64,000 bases of DNA from Streptomyces endophytica (GTDB lineage Bacteria; Actinomycetota; Actinomycetes; Streptomycetales; Streptomycetaceae): assembly GCF_026153355.1 (NCBI RefSeq), contig NZ_CP110636.1, forward strand, positions 3,906,001 to 3,970,000. The letters are read 5' to 3'. Shown piece by piece: positions 1 through 7,274 of the stretch; positions within the stretch are counted from its first letter, which is position 1; every line of letters begins with the position of its first letter. Made by a program: the position numbers and the translations under genes. The notes beneath the pieces are model-generated. The model searched no databases. It saw nothing but the letters and a program-made list of their open reading frames with translations, and was not told where the DNA came from.

Positions 1-537
1 CAGGGGCTGCGCCGCGAGCTGGCCCTGCCGCCCGCCAGCATCCATCCGGCCGACACCGTCGAGGCGGTCGCGCCGGGCCGGATGACGCCGAAGGACATCG
101 CGACGCGTGCGCTGTCCGAGATGGACCCCGCCCTGCTGGACCAGCTTCTGGCGCTGCCCCAGGCGCATTTGGTGGTGGATGGCTACAACGTCACCAAAAC
201 CGGCTATCCGACCATGCCGCTCGACAAGCAGCGGCTGCGGCTGCTGGGCGGTCTCGCGGTGCTGGCGGCGCAGACCGGTGCGGAGATGACCTGTGTCTTC
301 GACGGTGCGGAGCTGGCGGCGCCGGTGCTGCTCGCACCACCGCGGGGCGTACGGGTCCTTTTCAGCAAACCGGGCGTAACGGCCGATGAGTTGATTCGTC
401 AGCTGGTACGGGCCGAACCGCCCGGCCGGCCGGTCGTGGTGGTCTCCACGGACCGCGAAGTGGCGGACGGTGTGGCCAAGGCCGGCGCCCGCCCGGTCGC
501 ATCGGCCCTGCTGCTCAAGCGACTTGCCCGTACGTGA
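1..537 (+). CDS. NYN-domain (YacP-like) RNA-binding protein, 5' truncated
   Basis: The reading frame is open from the first base of the window, so the start lies upstream and only the C-terminal 178 codons are present. The visible part carries the NYN/PIN-like nuclease fold: a VVDGYN motif near the start of the domain, an internal FDGAE segment and an STDREVADG segment with the acidic residues expected of a metal-dependent RNase fold. YacP/Rae1-type proteins of this family are RNA-binding or ribosome-associated nucleases. Activity of this member is inferred from the fold only. It ends 311 bases before the next gene and there is no sign of coupling to it. Confidence 0.75.
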   Translation, partial: QGLRRELALPPASIHPADTVEAVAPGRMTPKDIATRALSEMDPALLDQLLALPQAHLVVDGYNVTKTGYPTMPLDKQRLRLLGGLAVLAAQTGAEMTCVFDGAELAAPVLLAPPRGVRVLFSKPGVTADELIRQLVRAEPPGRPVVVVSTDREVADGVAKAGARPVASALLLKRLART

Positions 538-765
538 CGCCGGGCCGGCAATGCTTTCCGGCCGGAAGTAATTCGCTTGACCTGCGCCACCACTCCGTAT
601 CTGAGCGTCAATTGGTGCTCACTGCCTGTGTGATGTTGGTAAAGGATGGGGCTGGTGGCGCAGTTTTTTCCCCTGAGGATTTGAAGCGATCACAGCTCGG
701 TTACTAAGGTCAGGGCCCGAGCCTTCATTAAGGTGATCATCCACCCGGGATGAACAGTGAAGGTA

Positions 766-824
766 CCGCCGAGTCCGCAGCGTTCCCGCGGAGCCGGGGT
801 TCACCCCCCCACCCGGTAGGCGGC
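766..824 (+). promoter_or_regulatory. Degenerate, internally deleted ydaO-type (c-di-AMP) riboswitch
   Basis: The leader of the first NlpC/P60 gene contains the 5' block typical of Streptomyces ydaO elements (GCCGAGTCCGC, then GCGGAGCCGGGG at 788-799) and the 3' block ACCCGGTAGGCGGC (811-824). These are separated by only about a dozen bases. In full-length elements roughly 80-100 bases, including GGGGTGAATC and CCGACAGCTA, lie between them. The blocks sit immediately before the ribosome binding site, as they do upstream of other Streptomyces cell-wall hydrolase genes. The missing core means ligand binding is unlikely. The rest of 538-765 shows no gene; a TTGACC at 575-580 could be part of a promoter. 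Confidence 0.55.
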
Positions 825-848
825 TGGAGGAAGAAGGAGCTCGCCCCC

Positions 849-1874
849 GTGGCGTCCCACCGTCGACCCAAGCAGCCGAGCCGTACTCGCGTCACCGTGC
901 TCACCGCCACCGCCGCGGCGGCCGTCGCCCTGTCGTCCCAGGTCGCCCAGGCCGACCCCCACCAGTCGAAGAAGGACGTCAAGTCCGAGGTCGACAAGCT
1001 CTACAACGAGGCGGAGCAGGCCACCGAGAAGTACGACGGCGTCAAGGAGCAGCAGGACAAGCTCCAGAAGGAGGTCGACGACCTCCAGGACAAGGTGGCC
1101 CGTGGGCAGGGCGACCTGAACCAGCTCCGCAAGAGCGTGGGTGCGGTCGCCTCCGGCCAGTACCGCAGCGGGTCCATCGACCCCTCGGTCCAGCTGTTCC
1201 TCTCCGGCGATCCGGACAGTTACCTCGAAAAGGCCGCCACCCTCGACCAGTTGAGCGGCAAGCAGGCCGAGCAGCTCAAGGTCATCGCGGAGAAGCAGCG
1301 CCAGCTCGCCCAGGAGCGCGCCGAGGCCGCCGCCAAGATCAAGGACCTCGCCGACACCCGTAAGGCGCTCGGCGACAAGAAGGACGAGATCAAGGGCAAG
1401 CTCGCCAAGGCGCAGGCGCTGCTCAACTCCATGACCGCCAAGGAGCGGGCGGCCATGCAGGCCAAGGAGGACCGCGCCAACCGCAGCAACGAGCGGGTCA
1501 ACCTCGGCGACGACGTGCCGGCTTCGCAGCGCGGGGCGGCCGCCCTCGCCGCCGCCCAGTCCAAGATAGGTTCGCCCTACGTCTGGGGCGCCACCGGCCC
1601 GTCGTCCTTCGACTGCTCCGGTCTGACCTCCTGGGCCTACGCGCAGGCCGGCCAGTCGCTGCCGCGCACCTCGCAGCAGCAGGCCAACGCCGGTACCCGG
1701 ATCGCCTCGGAGAGCGCCCTCAAGCCCGGCGACCTGGTGCTCTTCTACAGCGACCTGCACCACATCGGCCTCTACGCCGGCAACGGCACGGTGCTGCACG
1801 CCCCGAAGCCCGGTGCCTCGGTGCGCTACGAGTCGATCAACAACATGCCGTTCGCATTCGGCGTGCGCGTCTGA
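849..1874 (+). CDS. Secreted NlpC/P60 peptidoglycan endopeptidase with coiled coil
   Basis: 341 aa. The GTG at 849 was chosen because GGAGGAAGAAGGAG lies just upstream and an arginine-rich signal peptide (SHRRPKQPSR, then an Ala/Val-rich core ending near AQADP) follows. Residues about 40-200 form a charged coiled coil. The C-terminal NlpC/P60 domain has catalytic Cys256 (DCSG motif), His305 (HHIGLY) and a third polar residue, His317 (LHAPKPG). The family cleaves D-Glu-DAP bonds in peptidoglycan stems, so the protein is expected outside the membrane. It resembles RipA-type division hydrolases and sits at the place of Rv2190c in the conserved order. A close paralogue follows downstream behind a terminator, so the two are probably transcribed separately. 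Confidence 0.9.
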   Translation: MASHRRPKQPSRTRVTVLTATAAAAVALSSQVAQADPHQSKKDVKSEVDKLYNEAEQATEKYDGVKEQQDKLQKEVDDLQDKVARGQGDLNQLRKSVGAVASGQYRSGSIDPSVQLFLSGDPDSYLEKAATLDQLSGKQAEQLKVIAEKQRQLAQERAEAAAKIKDLADTRKALGDKKDEIKGKLAKAQALLNSMTAKERAAMQAKEDRANRSNERVNLGDDVPASQRGAAALAAAQSKIGSPYVWGATGPSSFDCSGLTSWAYAQAGQSLPRTSQQQANAGTRIASESALKPGDLVLFYSDLHHIGLYAGNGTVLHAPKPGASVRYESINNMPFAFGVRV

Positions 1875-2012
1875 GAACGTACGAGGCTCTGAGAACGTAC
1901 GAGGCCGCTGTTCACCGGTGTGACCAATGCGCCGGTGAACGGGTCTGAAAAGCCTCACAACCCTCTCAACCTGCCGCCCGAACGGGCGAATTGCGGCCTC
2001 CACGGCTGACCT

Positions 2013-2058
2013 GCCGCCCCGCCGGTGACCTGCACAGTCACCGGCGGGGCGGCTTTTT
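2013..2058 (+). terminator. Rho-independent terminator between the two NlpC/P60 genes
   Basis: A perfect 16-bp stem (GCCGCCCCGCCGGTGA at 2013-2028 pairing with 2038-2053) closes a 9-base loop and is followed by five T. This is the most canonical intrinsic terminator in the window. It separates the two tandem hydrolase genes. Confidence 0.9.
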
Positions 2059-2181
2059 GCGTACGAAATGGGGTCTTTGGCCGGTGTGGACCGGCGCCGT
2101 TACTGTCTGCCCTCGCAGCATCCGGTCACCGACCGCCCTCCCGGGCGGCAGGGGCTGCACAGGGGAAGGAGTGCGGCTCCC

Positions 2182-3228
2182 GTGGTGTCCCACCGCCGTA
2201 TCCCGCAGCACGGCCCGGCCACCCTCGCCGGGGTCACCGTTCTGTCGGCCGCTCTGGCGACCGCGGCCGCCGCGCTGTCGGCACCGCCGGCGTCCGCCGA
2301 CCCCGCCGCCCGTCCGGCCGCCGGCCGGGGCGCGGCCACCGCCCGGGTCGACGCCCTCTACGAGCAGGCGGAGCGGGCCACCGAGAAGTACGACGGCGCG
2401 GACGCCCGGACCAGGAAGCTGCGGGCCGAGGTGGCCGACCTCCAGGACCGCACCGCCCGCGCCCAGGAGCGGGTCAACCGGATGCGCGGCCGGCTCGGCG
2501 CGCTGGCCGCCGCCCAGTACCGTGCCGGCGGCATGGACCCGGCCCTGAAGCTGATGCTCTCCGAGCGCCCCGACAGCTACCTGGAGAAGGCCTCCGCGCT
2601 GGACCGCCTCGGCCGCCACCAGGCCGGCCGGCTGCACGAACTGCGGGCCGCGCAGCGCTCCCTGGAACAGCAGCGCCGGGAGACCGCCGCCAAGCTCGCC
2701 GAGCTGGAGGCGAGCCGCGAGCAGGTCGCCCGCCACAAGAAGGACGTCCAGCGCAAGCTGGCCACCGCCCAGCGGCTGCGGAACGCGCTGCCGCGGGCGG
2801 ACCGGGAGGCCTGGGAGCGGGCCGCCCGCAGCGAGGGGCACGCCGGGGCGGTGCGCGACCCGGCCGGGTCGGTGCCGGTCTCCGGACGGGCCGCCGCGGC
2901 CGTCGCCGCGGTACGCGCCGCGGTCGGCTCCCCGTACGCCTGGGGGAGCGCCGGCCCCGGCGCCTTCGACTGCTCCGGACTCACCCAATGGGCCTACCGC
3001 CGGGCCGGCGTCTCGCTGCCCCGTACGTCACAGGCCCAGCGCGGCGCCGGACACCGGGTGCCGCTCGGCCGGATCCGGCCCGGGGACCTGGTCATCTACC
3101 GCTCGGACGGCAGCCACGTCGGGATGTACGTCGGCCATGGCCAGGTCGTGCACGCGCCCTATCCCGGCGCCCGGGTGCGCTACGACCCGGTCGGGATGAT
3201 GCCGATCTCGGCGGTCACCCGGCCCTGA
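2182..3228 (+). CDS. Secreted NlpC/P60 peptidoglycan endopeptidase (tandem paralogue)
   Basis: 348 aa, start GTG at 2182 with GGGGAAGGAG ten bases upstream; a second GTG follows directly at 2185. It has the same architecture as its upstream neighbour: VSHRR signal peptide ending near ASADP, an ATEKYDGA coiled-coil segment, then an NlpC/P60 domain with Cys264 (FDCSG) and His312 (SHVGMY). The conserved phrases in signal peptide, coiled coil and catalytic domain show a tandem duplication. The linker here is richer in Arg and Ala than the Lys-rich paralogue. Expected role is extracellular hydrolysis of peptidoglycan stem peptides. No ydaO remnant is visible upstream, so the two copies probably differ in control. 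Confidence 0.9.
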   Translation: MVSHRRIPQHGPATLAGVTVLSAALATAAAALSAPPASADPAARPAAGRGAATARVDALYEQAERATEKYDGADARTRKLRAEVADLQDRTARAQERVNRMRGRLGALAAAQYRAGGMDPALKLMLSERPDSYLEKASALDRLGRHQAGRLHELRAAQRSLEQQRRETAAKLAELEASREQVARHKKDVQRKLATAQRLRNALPRADREAWERAARSEGHAGAVRDPAGSVPVSGRAAAAVAAVRAAVGSPYAWGSAGPGAFDCSGLTQWAYRRAGVSLPRTSQAQRGAGHRVPLGRIRPGDLVIYRSDGSHVGMYVGHGQVVHAPYPGARVRYDPVGMMPISAVTRP

Positions 3229-3280
3229 ACGCCGCTTCCTGCGTTTTTGCCCCGGCCGGGCCCGCTCTACGATCGTCCGC

Positions 3281-4669
3281 ATGTCAGACCAGCGGGCGAA
3301 ACGGCCGGTACGGGCCGGGGCGGCGGCCTGCGCCGCCCTGAGCGGCCTCGCGCTGCTCGCCCCGCTGGCCGGCTGCGCCCCCGGACCCTCGTCGTCGGCC
3401 CGCTTCCCGGACGTCCAGCGGATGCTCGACAGCCGGGCGCACGCCGTCGAGCAGCGCGACGAGGCCGGCTTCCTGGCCGCCGTCGACCCGCGGGCCACCG
3501 CCTTCCGCGCCCGCCAGCGCGGCGTCTTCGGCAACCTCTCCGGCGTCCCGGTGACCGACTGGCACTACGACCTCGACGCCACCGACGCCTTCCCGCTGCC
3601 GCCCGGCAACGGCGGCGAGCGGCTGGCCGCCAAGGTCCGGCTGCGCTACCGCCTCAAGGGCTACGACACCGCGCCGGTCAACGCCGTCCAGTACCTCACC
3701 CTCACCGAGCGGGACGGCCGCTGGCTGATCTCCTCGGACCGCGACGGCGCACCGGCCGGCCGCAGCGGCAACCGCCAGCTGTGGGACCAGGGGCCGGTAC
3801 GGGTGGTCCGTGGCCGGCACAGCGTGGTGCTGGGCGGTGCCTCCCACCCCGCGCGGCTGCGGGACCTGGCGCGCCGGGTGGACCGGGCGGTGCCCGCGGT
3901 CTCCGCCGCCTGGAAGGGCACGTGGTCCGAGAAGGTCGTGGTGGAGGCGCCGGACTCGGTCGAGCGGATGGCGCAGCTGATGGGCAGCGACGACCCGTCC
4001 GGCTACACCGGCATCGCGGCGGTCACCACCGGCGAGGCGGGGGTCACCACCAACGCGCCGGCGGACCGCGTGATCGTCAACCCCGACGCCTACGAGGAGC
4101 TCAACGACCTCGGGCGCAAGGTGGTCCTCACCCACGAGACCACCCATGTCGCCACCCGTACGGTCACCACGGCGAGCACCCCGCTGTGGTTGTCCGAGGG
4201 CTTCGCCGACTGGGTCGCCTACCGCGGGGTGCACCGCAAGCCCGCCACCGCCGCGCCCGAGCTGACCCGCGCGGTGCGGGCCGGCAAGCCGCCCGGCCGG
4301 CTCCCGACCGACGCCGACTTCGGCTTCCGGGCCGGCGCCGACCGGCTGGCGACGGCGTACGAGGGCAGCTGGCTGGCCTGCCGGATGATCGCCGAGAAGT
4401 GGGGCGAGGCCAAGCTGCTGGCGTTCTACAAGGCGGCGGGACGGAGCGCGCTGCGCACCTCCGCGGCGACCGGGGACGCGCCGATCGAAGTGGCCACCGC
4501 CGGGCCCGCCCCGGCCCGCCCGGGGCCCCCGGCCGCCGGTGCCGGCCACCGCCCGGCGGCCGGCCGCACCGAGCTCACCGACCGGGCCCTGCGGGCCCAA
4601 CTGGGCGTCGGGCTGGGGGAGTTCACCCGGCAGTGGCGGGCTTATGTGAAGCGGCTGCTGGGGCGGTGA
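3281..4669 (+). CDS. HExxH zinc-metallopeptidase-like lipoprotein
   Basis: 462 aa, ATG start. The N-terminus is a lipoprotein signal with lipobox LAGC (Cys32), so the protein should be anchored to the outer face of the membrane. Residues about 45-180 resemble an NTF2-like domain, and the C-terminal half holds HETTH (His285, Glu286, His289) followed by Glu306 in LSEGFADW, the arrangement of a gluzincin active site. The substrate is unknown. The last ~50 residues are rich in Pro, Ala and Gly before a short conserved tail. Its 3' end overlaps the convergent glycosyltransferase gene by 47 bases. Confidence 0.8.
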   Translation: MSDQRAKRPVRAGAAACAALSGLALLAPLAGCAPGPSSSARFPDVQRMLDSRAHAVEQRDEAGFLAAVDPRATAFRARQRGVFGNLSGVPVTDWHYDLDATDAFPLPPGNGGERLAAKVRLRYRLKGYDTAPVNAVQYLTLTERDGRWLISSDRDGAPAGRSGNRQLWDQGPVRVVRGRHSVVLGGASHPARLRDLARRVDRAVPAVSAAWKGTWSEKVVVEAPDSVERMAQLMGSDDPSGYTGIAAVTTGEAGVTTNAPADRVIVNPDAYEELNDLGRKVVLTHETTHVATRTVTTASTPLWLSEGFADWVAYRGVHRKPATAAPELTRAVRAGKPPGRLPTDADFGFRAGADRLATAYEGSWLACRMIAEKWGEAKLLAFYKAAGRSALRTSAATGDAPIEVATAGPAPARPGPPAAGAGHRPAAGRTELTDRALRAQLGVGLGEFTRQWRAYVKRLLGR

Positions 4670-5915
4670 CGGTGCGCGGCGCGGGCGCCCGGCGCAGGCC
4701 GGAGCCGCCGCGTCCGGTGCCCCGCCGGCCCGCGCCGGTGGCGGTCCACAGCCGGCGGCAGGCCAGCAGCGACGCGGCGACCAGCAGCCCGTTGCGCACC
4801 GCGAGCAGCGCCACGCCCCACGGGGCGCTCGCCACCACGTCGGCGAAGTGGACCGGGAACTCCAGCAGCGTGACGCCGGTGGCGAGCAGCACCAGCACCG
4901 CCGCCGGTGTCTGCCGGGTGCCGCGTACGGCCAGGCACACCGCGGCCAGTCCCACCAGCCACAGCAGGTACTGCGGGCTGATCACCCGGCTGGTGGTGGT
5001 GAACAGCAGGGTGGCGGTGAAGGCCGCGTCGGCGGGCGTCGCCCGGGTGAACCGGCGCGCCCGCGTCCGCCACAGCACCAGCCAGCCCAGCGCCGCCCCG
5101 CTCAGCATGACGGCGAGGGTGCTGACGAGCGGGACGCCGGGCCCGAGGAACTCCACCGAGCCGTAGTTCAGCAGCACCTGGCCGTCCCAGCCGTAGTGGC
5201 GGGCGAAGTGGAACACCAGCCCGCCGAGCGACTCGACCTCCGTACCGCGGTCGCGCTGGAAGGTCAGGAACGCCAGGGCGCCCGGTGCGGCGGTCACGAA
5301 GAGCAGGGTGAGCCCCGCCGCGGTGCCGGCCGCGCTCCGCCACAGGACCCGCGCCCGGCGGCCGCGCAGCGCCGCCCCGGCCAGCAGCAGCGCCGGCCAC
5401 ACCTTCAGCAGCGTCCCGAACGCGATCAGCGCGCCCGCCACCCGGGGCCGGCGGGCGGCCGCCAGCAGCGCCGCGACCGCGACCGCGGTGACCATCAGGT
5501 CGTAGCGGGCGTACCCGGTCGGGCCGAGCAGGGCGACGCCGACGATCCACACCCAGGCCCCGGCCGCCCGGTGGCCGGGCCTTCGCCCGGCCCGCAGGAA
5601 CAGCGCCAGCGTCGCCGCGTCCGCGAGCAGCACCAGGACGAAGAACGCCGGGGCGTAGCCGAGGAACGGCAGCAGGCCGGGGGAGAGCACCGCCAGCGCG
5701 GCGGCCGGCGGGTACTGCCAGGTCACGTCGGCCAGCGGGAAGGTGCCGGTCCTCAGCACCTCGGCCCAGCCGTGGTAGATCACCGAGACGTCGGTGGTGA
5801 CGTCCGGCCCCGGCAGCACCAGCACCTTCAGCACGCAGAGCAGCAGCACGGCCCGGGTCACCGCCCAGGCCGCGACCGCGAGCCACCTCCCGCGCGCCCC
5901 GCCGGCGCCGTCCAT
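4623..5915 (-). CDS. GT87-type polyprenyl-phosphate-mannose-dependent mannosyltransferase (membrane)
   Basis: 430 aa. The ATG at 5915 is preceded by GGAGGTGGCG; an in-frame extension to 6011 lacks a better site and would crowd the divergent promoter. The protein has many hydrophobic segments and a short conserved loop with WQYPP, typical of the GT87/DUF2029 family. That family contains mycobacterial PimE and arabinomannan alpha-1,2-mannosyltransferases, which transfer mannose from polyprenyl-phosphate-mannose on the outer face of the membrane. It diverges from a PimB-like GT4 enzyme, so the pair probably works on phosphatidylinositol mannosides or related glycolipids. The precise linkage cannot be told from sequence. 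Confidence 0.8.
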   Translation of the reverse strand: MDGAGGARGRWLAVAAWAVTRAVLLLCVLKVLVLPGPDVTTDVSVIYHGWAEVLRTGTFPLADVTWQYPPAAALAVLSPGLLPFLGYAPAFFVLVLLADAATLALFLRAGRRPGHRAAGAWVWIVGVALLGPTGYARYDLMVTAVAVAALLAAARRPRVAGALIAFGTLLKVWPALLLAGAALRGRRARVLWRSAAGTAAGLTLLFVTAAPGALAFLTFQRDRGTEVESLGGLVFHFARHYGWDGQVLLNYGSVEFLGPGVPLVSTLAVMLSGAALGWLVLWRTRARRFTRATPADAAFTATLLFTTTSRVISPQYLLWLVGLAAVCLAVRGTRQTPAAVLVLLATGVTLLEFPVHFADVVASAPWGVALLAVRNGLLVAASLLACRRLWTATGAGRRGTGRGGSGLRRAPAPRTVTAPAAASHKPATAG

Positions 5916-6043
5916 CGCCACCTCCGCCTGTCCGCCGTCGTCTGCATCATGCCGTCGGCGGCCGGTCACGGGGCGTCGCCGCGGTACGGGCGTGGCGGGC
6001 CTCCCGGCCACCGTGCGCCCGTCGGCGGGTAGCCTCGGGCCTC

Positions 6044-7186
6044 GTGCACAAGACCCTGATCGTCACGAACGACTTCCCGCCCCGGCCCGGCGGCATCCAG
6101 GCCTTCCTGCACAGCATGGCGCTGCGGCTGGACCCCACCCAGGTGGTCGTCTACGCCTCGACCTGGAAGCGGAGCGCGGAGGGGCGCGCGGCCACCGCCG
6201 CGTTCGACGCCGACCAGCCGTTCCCGGTGGTCCGGGACCGTACGACGATGCTGCTGCCCACCCCGAGGGTGACCCGGAGGGCCGTCGGCCTGCTGCGCGA
6301 ACACGGCTGTTCCTCCGTCTGGTTCGGTGCCGCGGCACCGCTCGGCCTGATGGCGCCCGCGCTCCGCGAGGCCGGCGCGCGGCGGATCGTGGCGACCACG
6401 CACGGCCACGAGGCGGGCTGGGCGCAGCTGCCGGCCGCCCGGCAGCTGCTGCGGCGGATCGGTGAGGGCACCGACACCCTCACCTACCTCGGCGAGTACA
6501 CCCGCTCCCGGATCGCCGCCGCGCTGACCCCGGCGGCCGCCTCCCGGATGGTCCAACTCCCGCCCGGCGTCGACGAGAAGACCTTCCACTCCGGCTCGGG
6601 CGGCGACGCGGTGCGGGCCCGGCTCGGCCTGGCCGGCCGCCCGGTCGTGGTCTGCGTCTCCCGCCTGGTGCCGCGCAAGGGCCAGGACACGCTCATCGAG
6701 GCGATGCCGGCGGTCCTCGCCGCCGTCCCGGACGCCGTCCTGCTGATCGTCGGCGGCGGCCCGTACGAGAAGGACCTGCGCGCGCTGGCACGGGAGAAGG
6801 GCGTGGCGGAATCCGTGCACTTCACCGGCGCGGTGCCGTGGGAGGAGCTGCCGGCCCACTTCGGTGCCGGTGACGTCTTCGCGATGCCCTGCCGCACCCG
6901 CCGCGGCGGCCTCGACGTCGAGGGGCTGGGCATCGTCTACCTGGAGGCCTCGGCCACCGGGCTGCCCGTGGTGGCGGGCGACTCCGGCGGTGCGCCGGAC
7001 GCGGTGCTGGACGGCGAGACCGGCTGGGTGGTCCCCGGCGGCTCCCCGACCCCCACCGCCGAACGCCTGGTCACCCTCCTGACGGACCCCGCCCTGCGCC
7101 GCACCATGGGCGAGCGCGGGCGCGCCTGGGTGGAGGAGAAGTGGCGCTGGGACCTGCTCGCGGAACGGCTCAAGGAGCTGCTGTAG
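6044..7186 (+). CDS. pimB: GT4 glycosyltransferase, PimB-like (phosphatidylinositol mannoside mannosyltransferase)
   Basis: 380 aa, GTG start. The N-terminal Rossmann domain begins LIVTNDFPPRPGGIQ, the glycine-rich acceptor-side loop of PimA/PimB-type GT4 enzymes. The C-terminal donor-binding domain has VCVSRLVPRKGQDTLIEA, then EGLGIVYLEASATGLPVV with the E(x7)E motif. PimB adds the second mannose from GDP-mannose to PIM1 on the cytoplasmic face. The neighbours support this: divergent from a GT87 mannosyltransferase and next to a FadD15-like ligase, the same order as Rv2188c-Rv2187. The exact sugar acceptor is inferred. Confidence 0.85.
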   Translation: MHKTLIVTNDFPPRPGGIQAFLHSMALRLDPTQVVVYASTWKRSAEGRAATAAFDADQPFPVVRDRTTMLLPTPRVTRRAVGLLREHGCSSVWFGAAAPLGLMAPALREAGARRIVATTHGHEAGWAQLPAARQLLRRIGEGTDTLTYLGEYTRSRIAAALTPAAASRMVQLPPGVDEKTFHSGSGGDAVRARLGLAGRPVVVCVSRLVPRKGQDTLIEAMPAVLAAVPDAVLLIVGGGPYEKDLRALAREKGVAESVHFTGAVPWEELPAHFGAGDVFAMPCRTRRGGLDVEGLGIVYLEASATGLPVVAGDSGGAPDAVLDGETGWVVPGGSPTPTAERLVTLLTDPALRRTMGERGRAWVEEKWRWDLLAERLKELL

Positions 7187-7215
7187 CCGGGGCCGTACGG
7201 GCGCCGCTACGCGAA

Positions 7216-7246
7216 CCGCCGCCGCGGCACACAGCCCCGGCGGCGG
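7216..7246. terminator. Stem-loop between convergent pimB-like and fadD genes
   Basis: A 12-bp arm CCGCCGCCGCGG (7216-7227) pairs with CCCCGGCGGCGG (7235-7246) with one mismatch around a short loop. It lies in the 88-base gap between two converging genes and could stop transcription from both sides. There is no T tract. Confidence 0.5.
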
Positions 7247-7274
7247 ATTCCGGCCATGATCCCCAGGGATCTCG

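Noticed and set aside
801..2003. 400-codon frame on the minus strand across the first NlpC/P60 gene
   Set aside because: Leu/Val/Gly-biased shadow of the coiled-coil gene on the other strand; no domain, start site or conservation signal.
2059..2181. Second ydaO element upstream of the second NlpC/P60 gene
   Set aside because: Only a loose CCCGGGCGGC similarity; the conserved GCCGAGTCC and AGCCGGGG blocks are missing.
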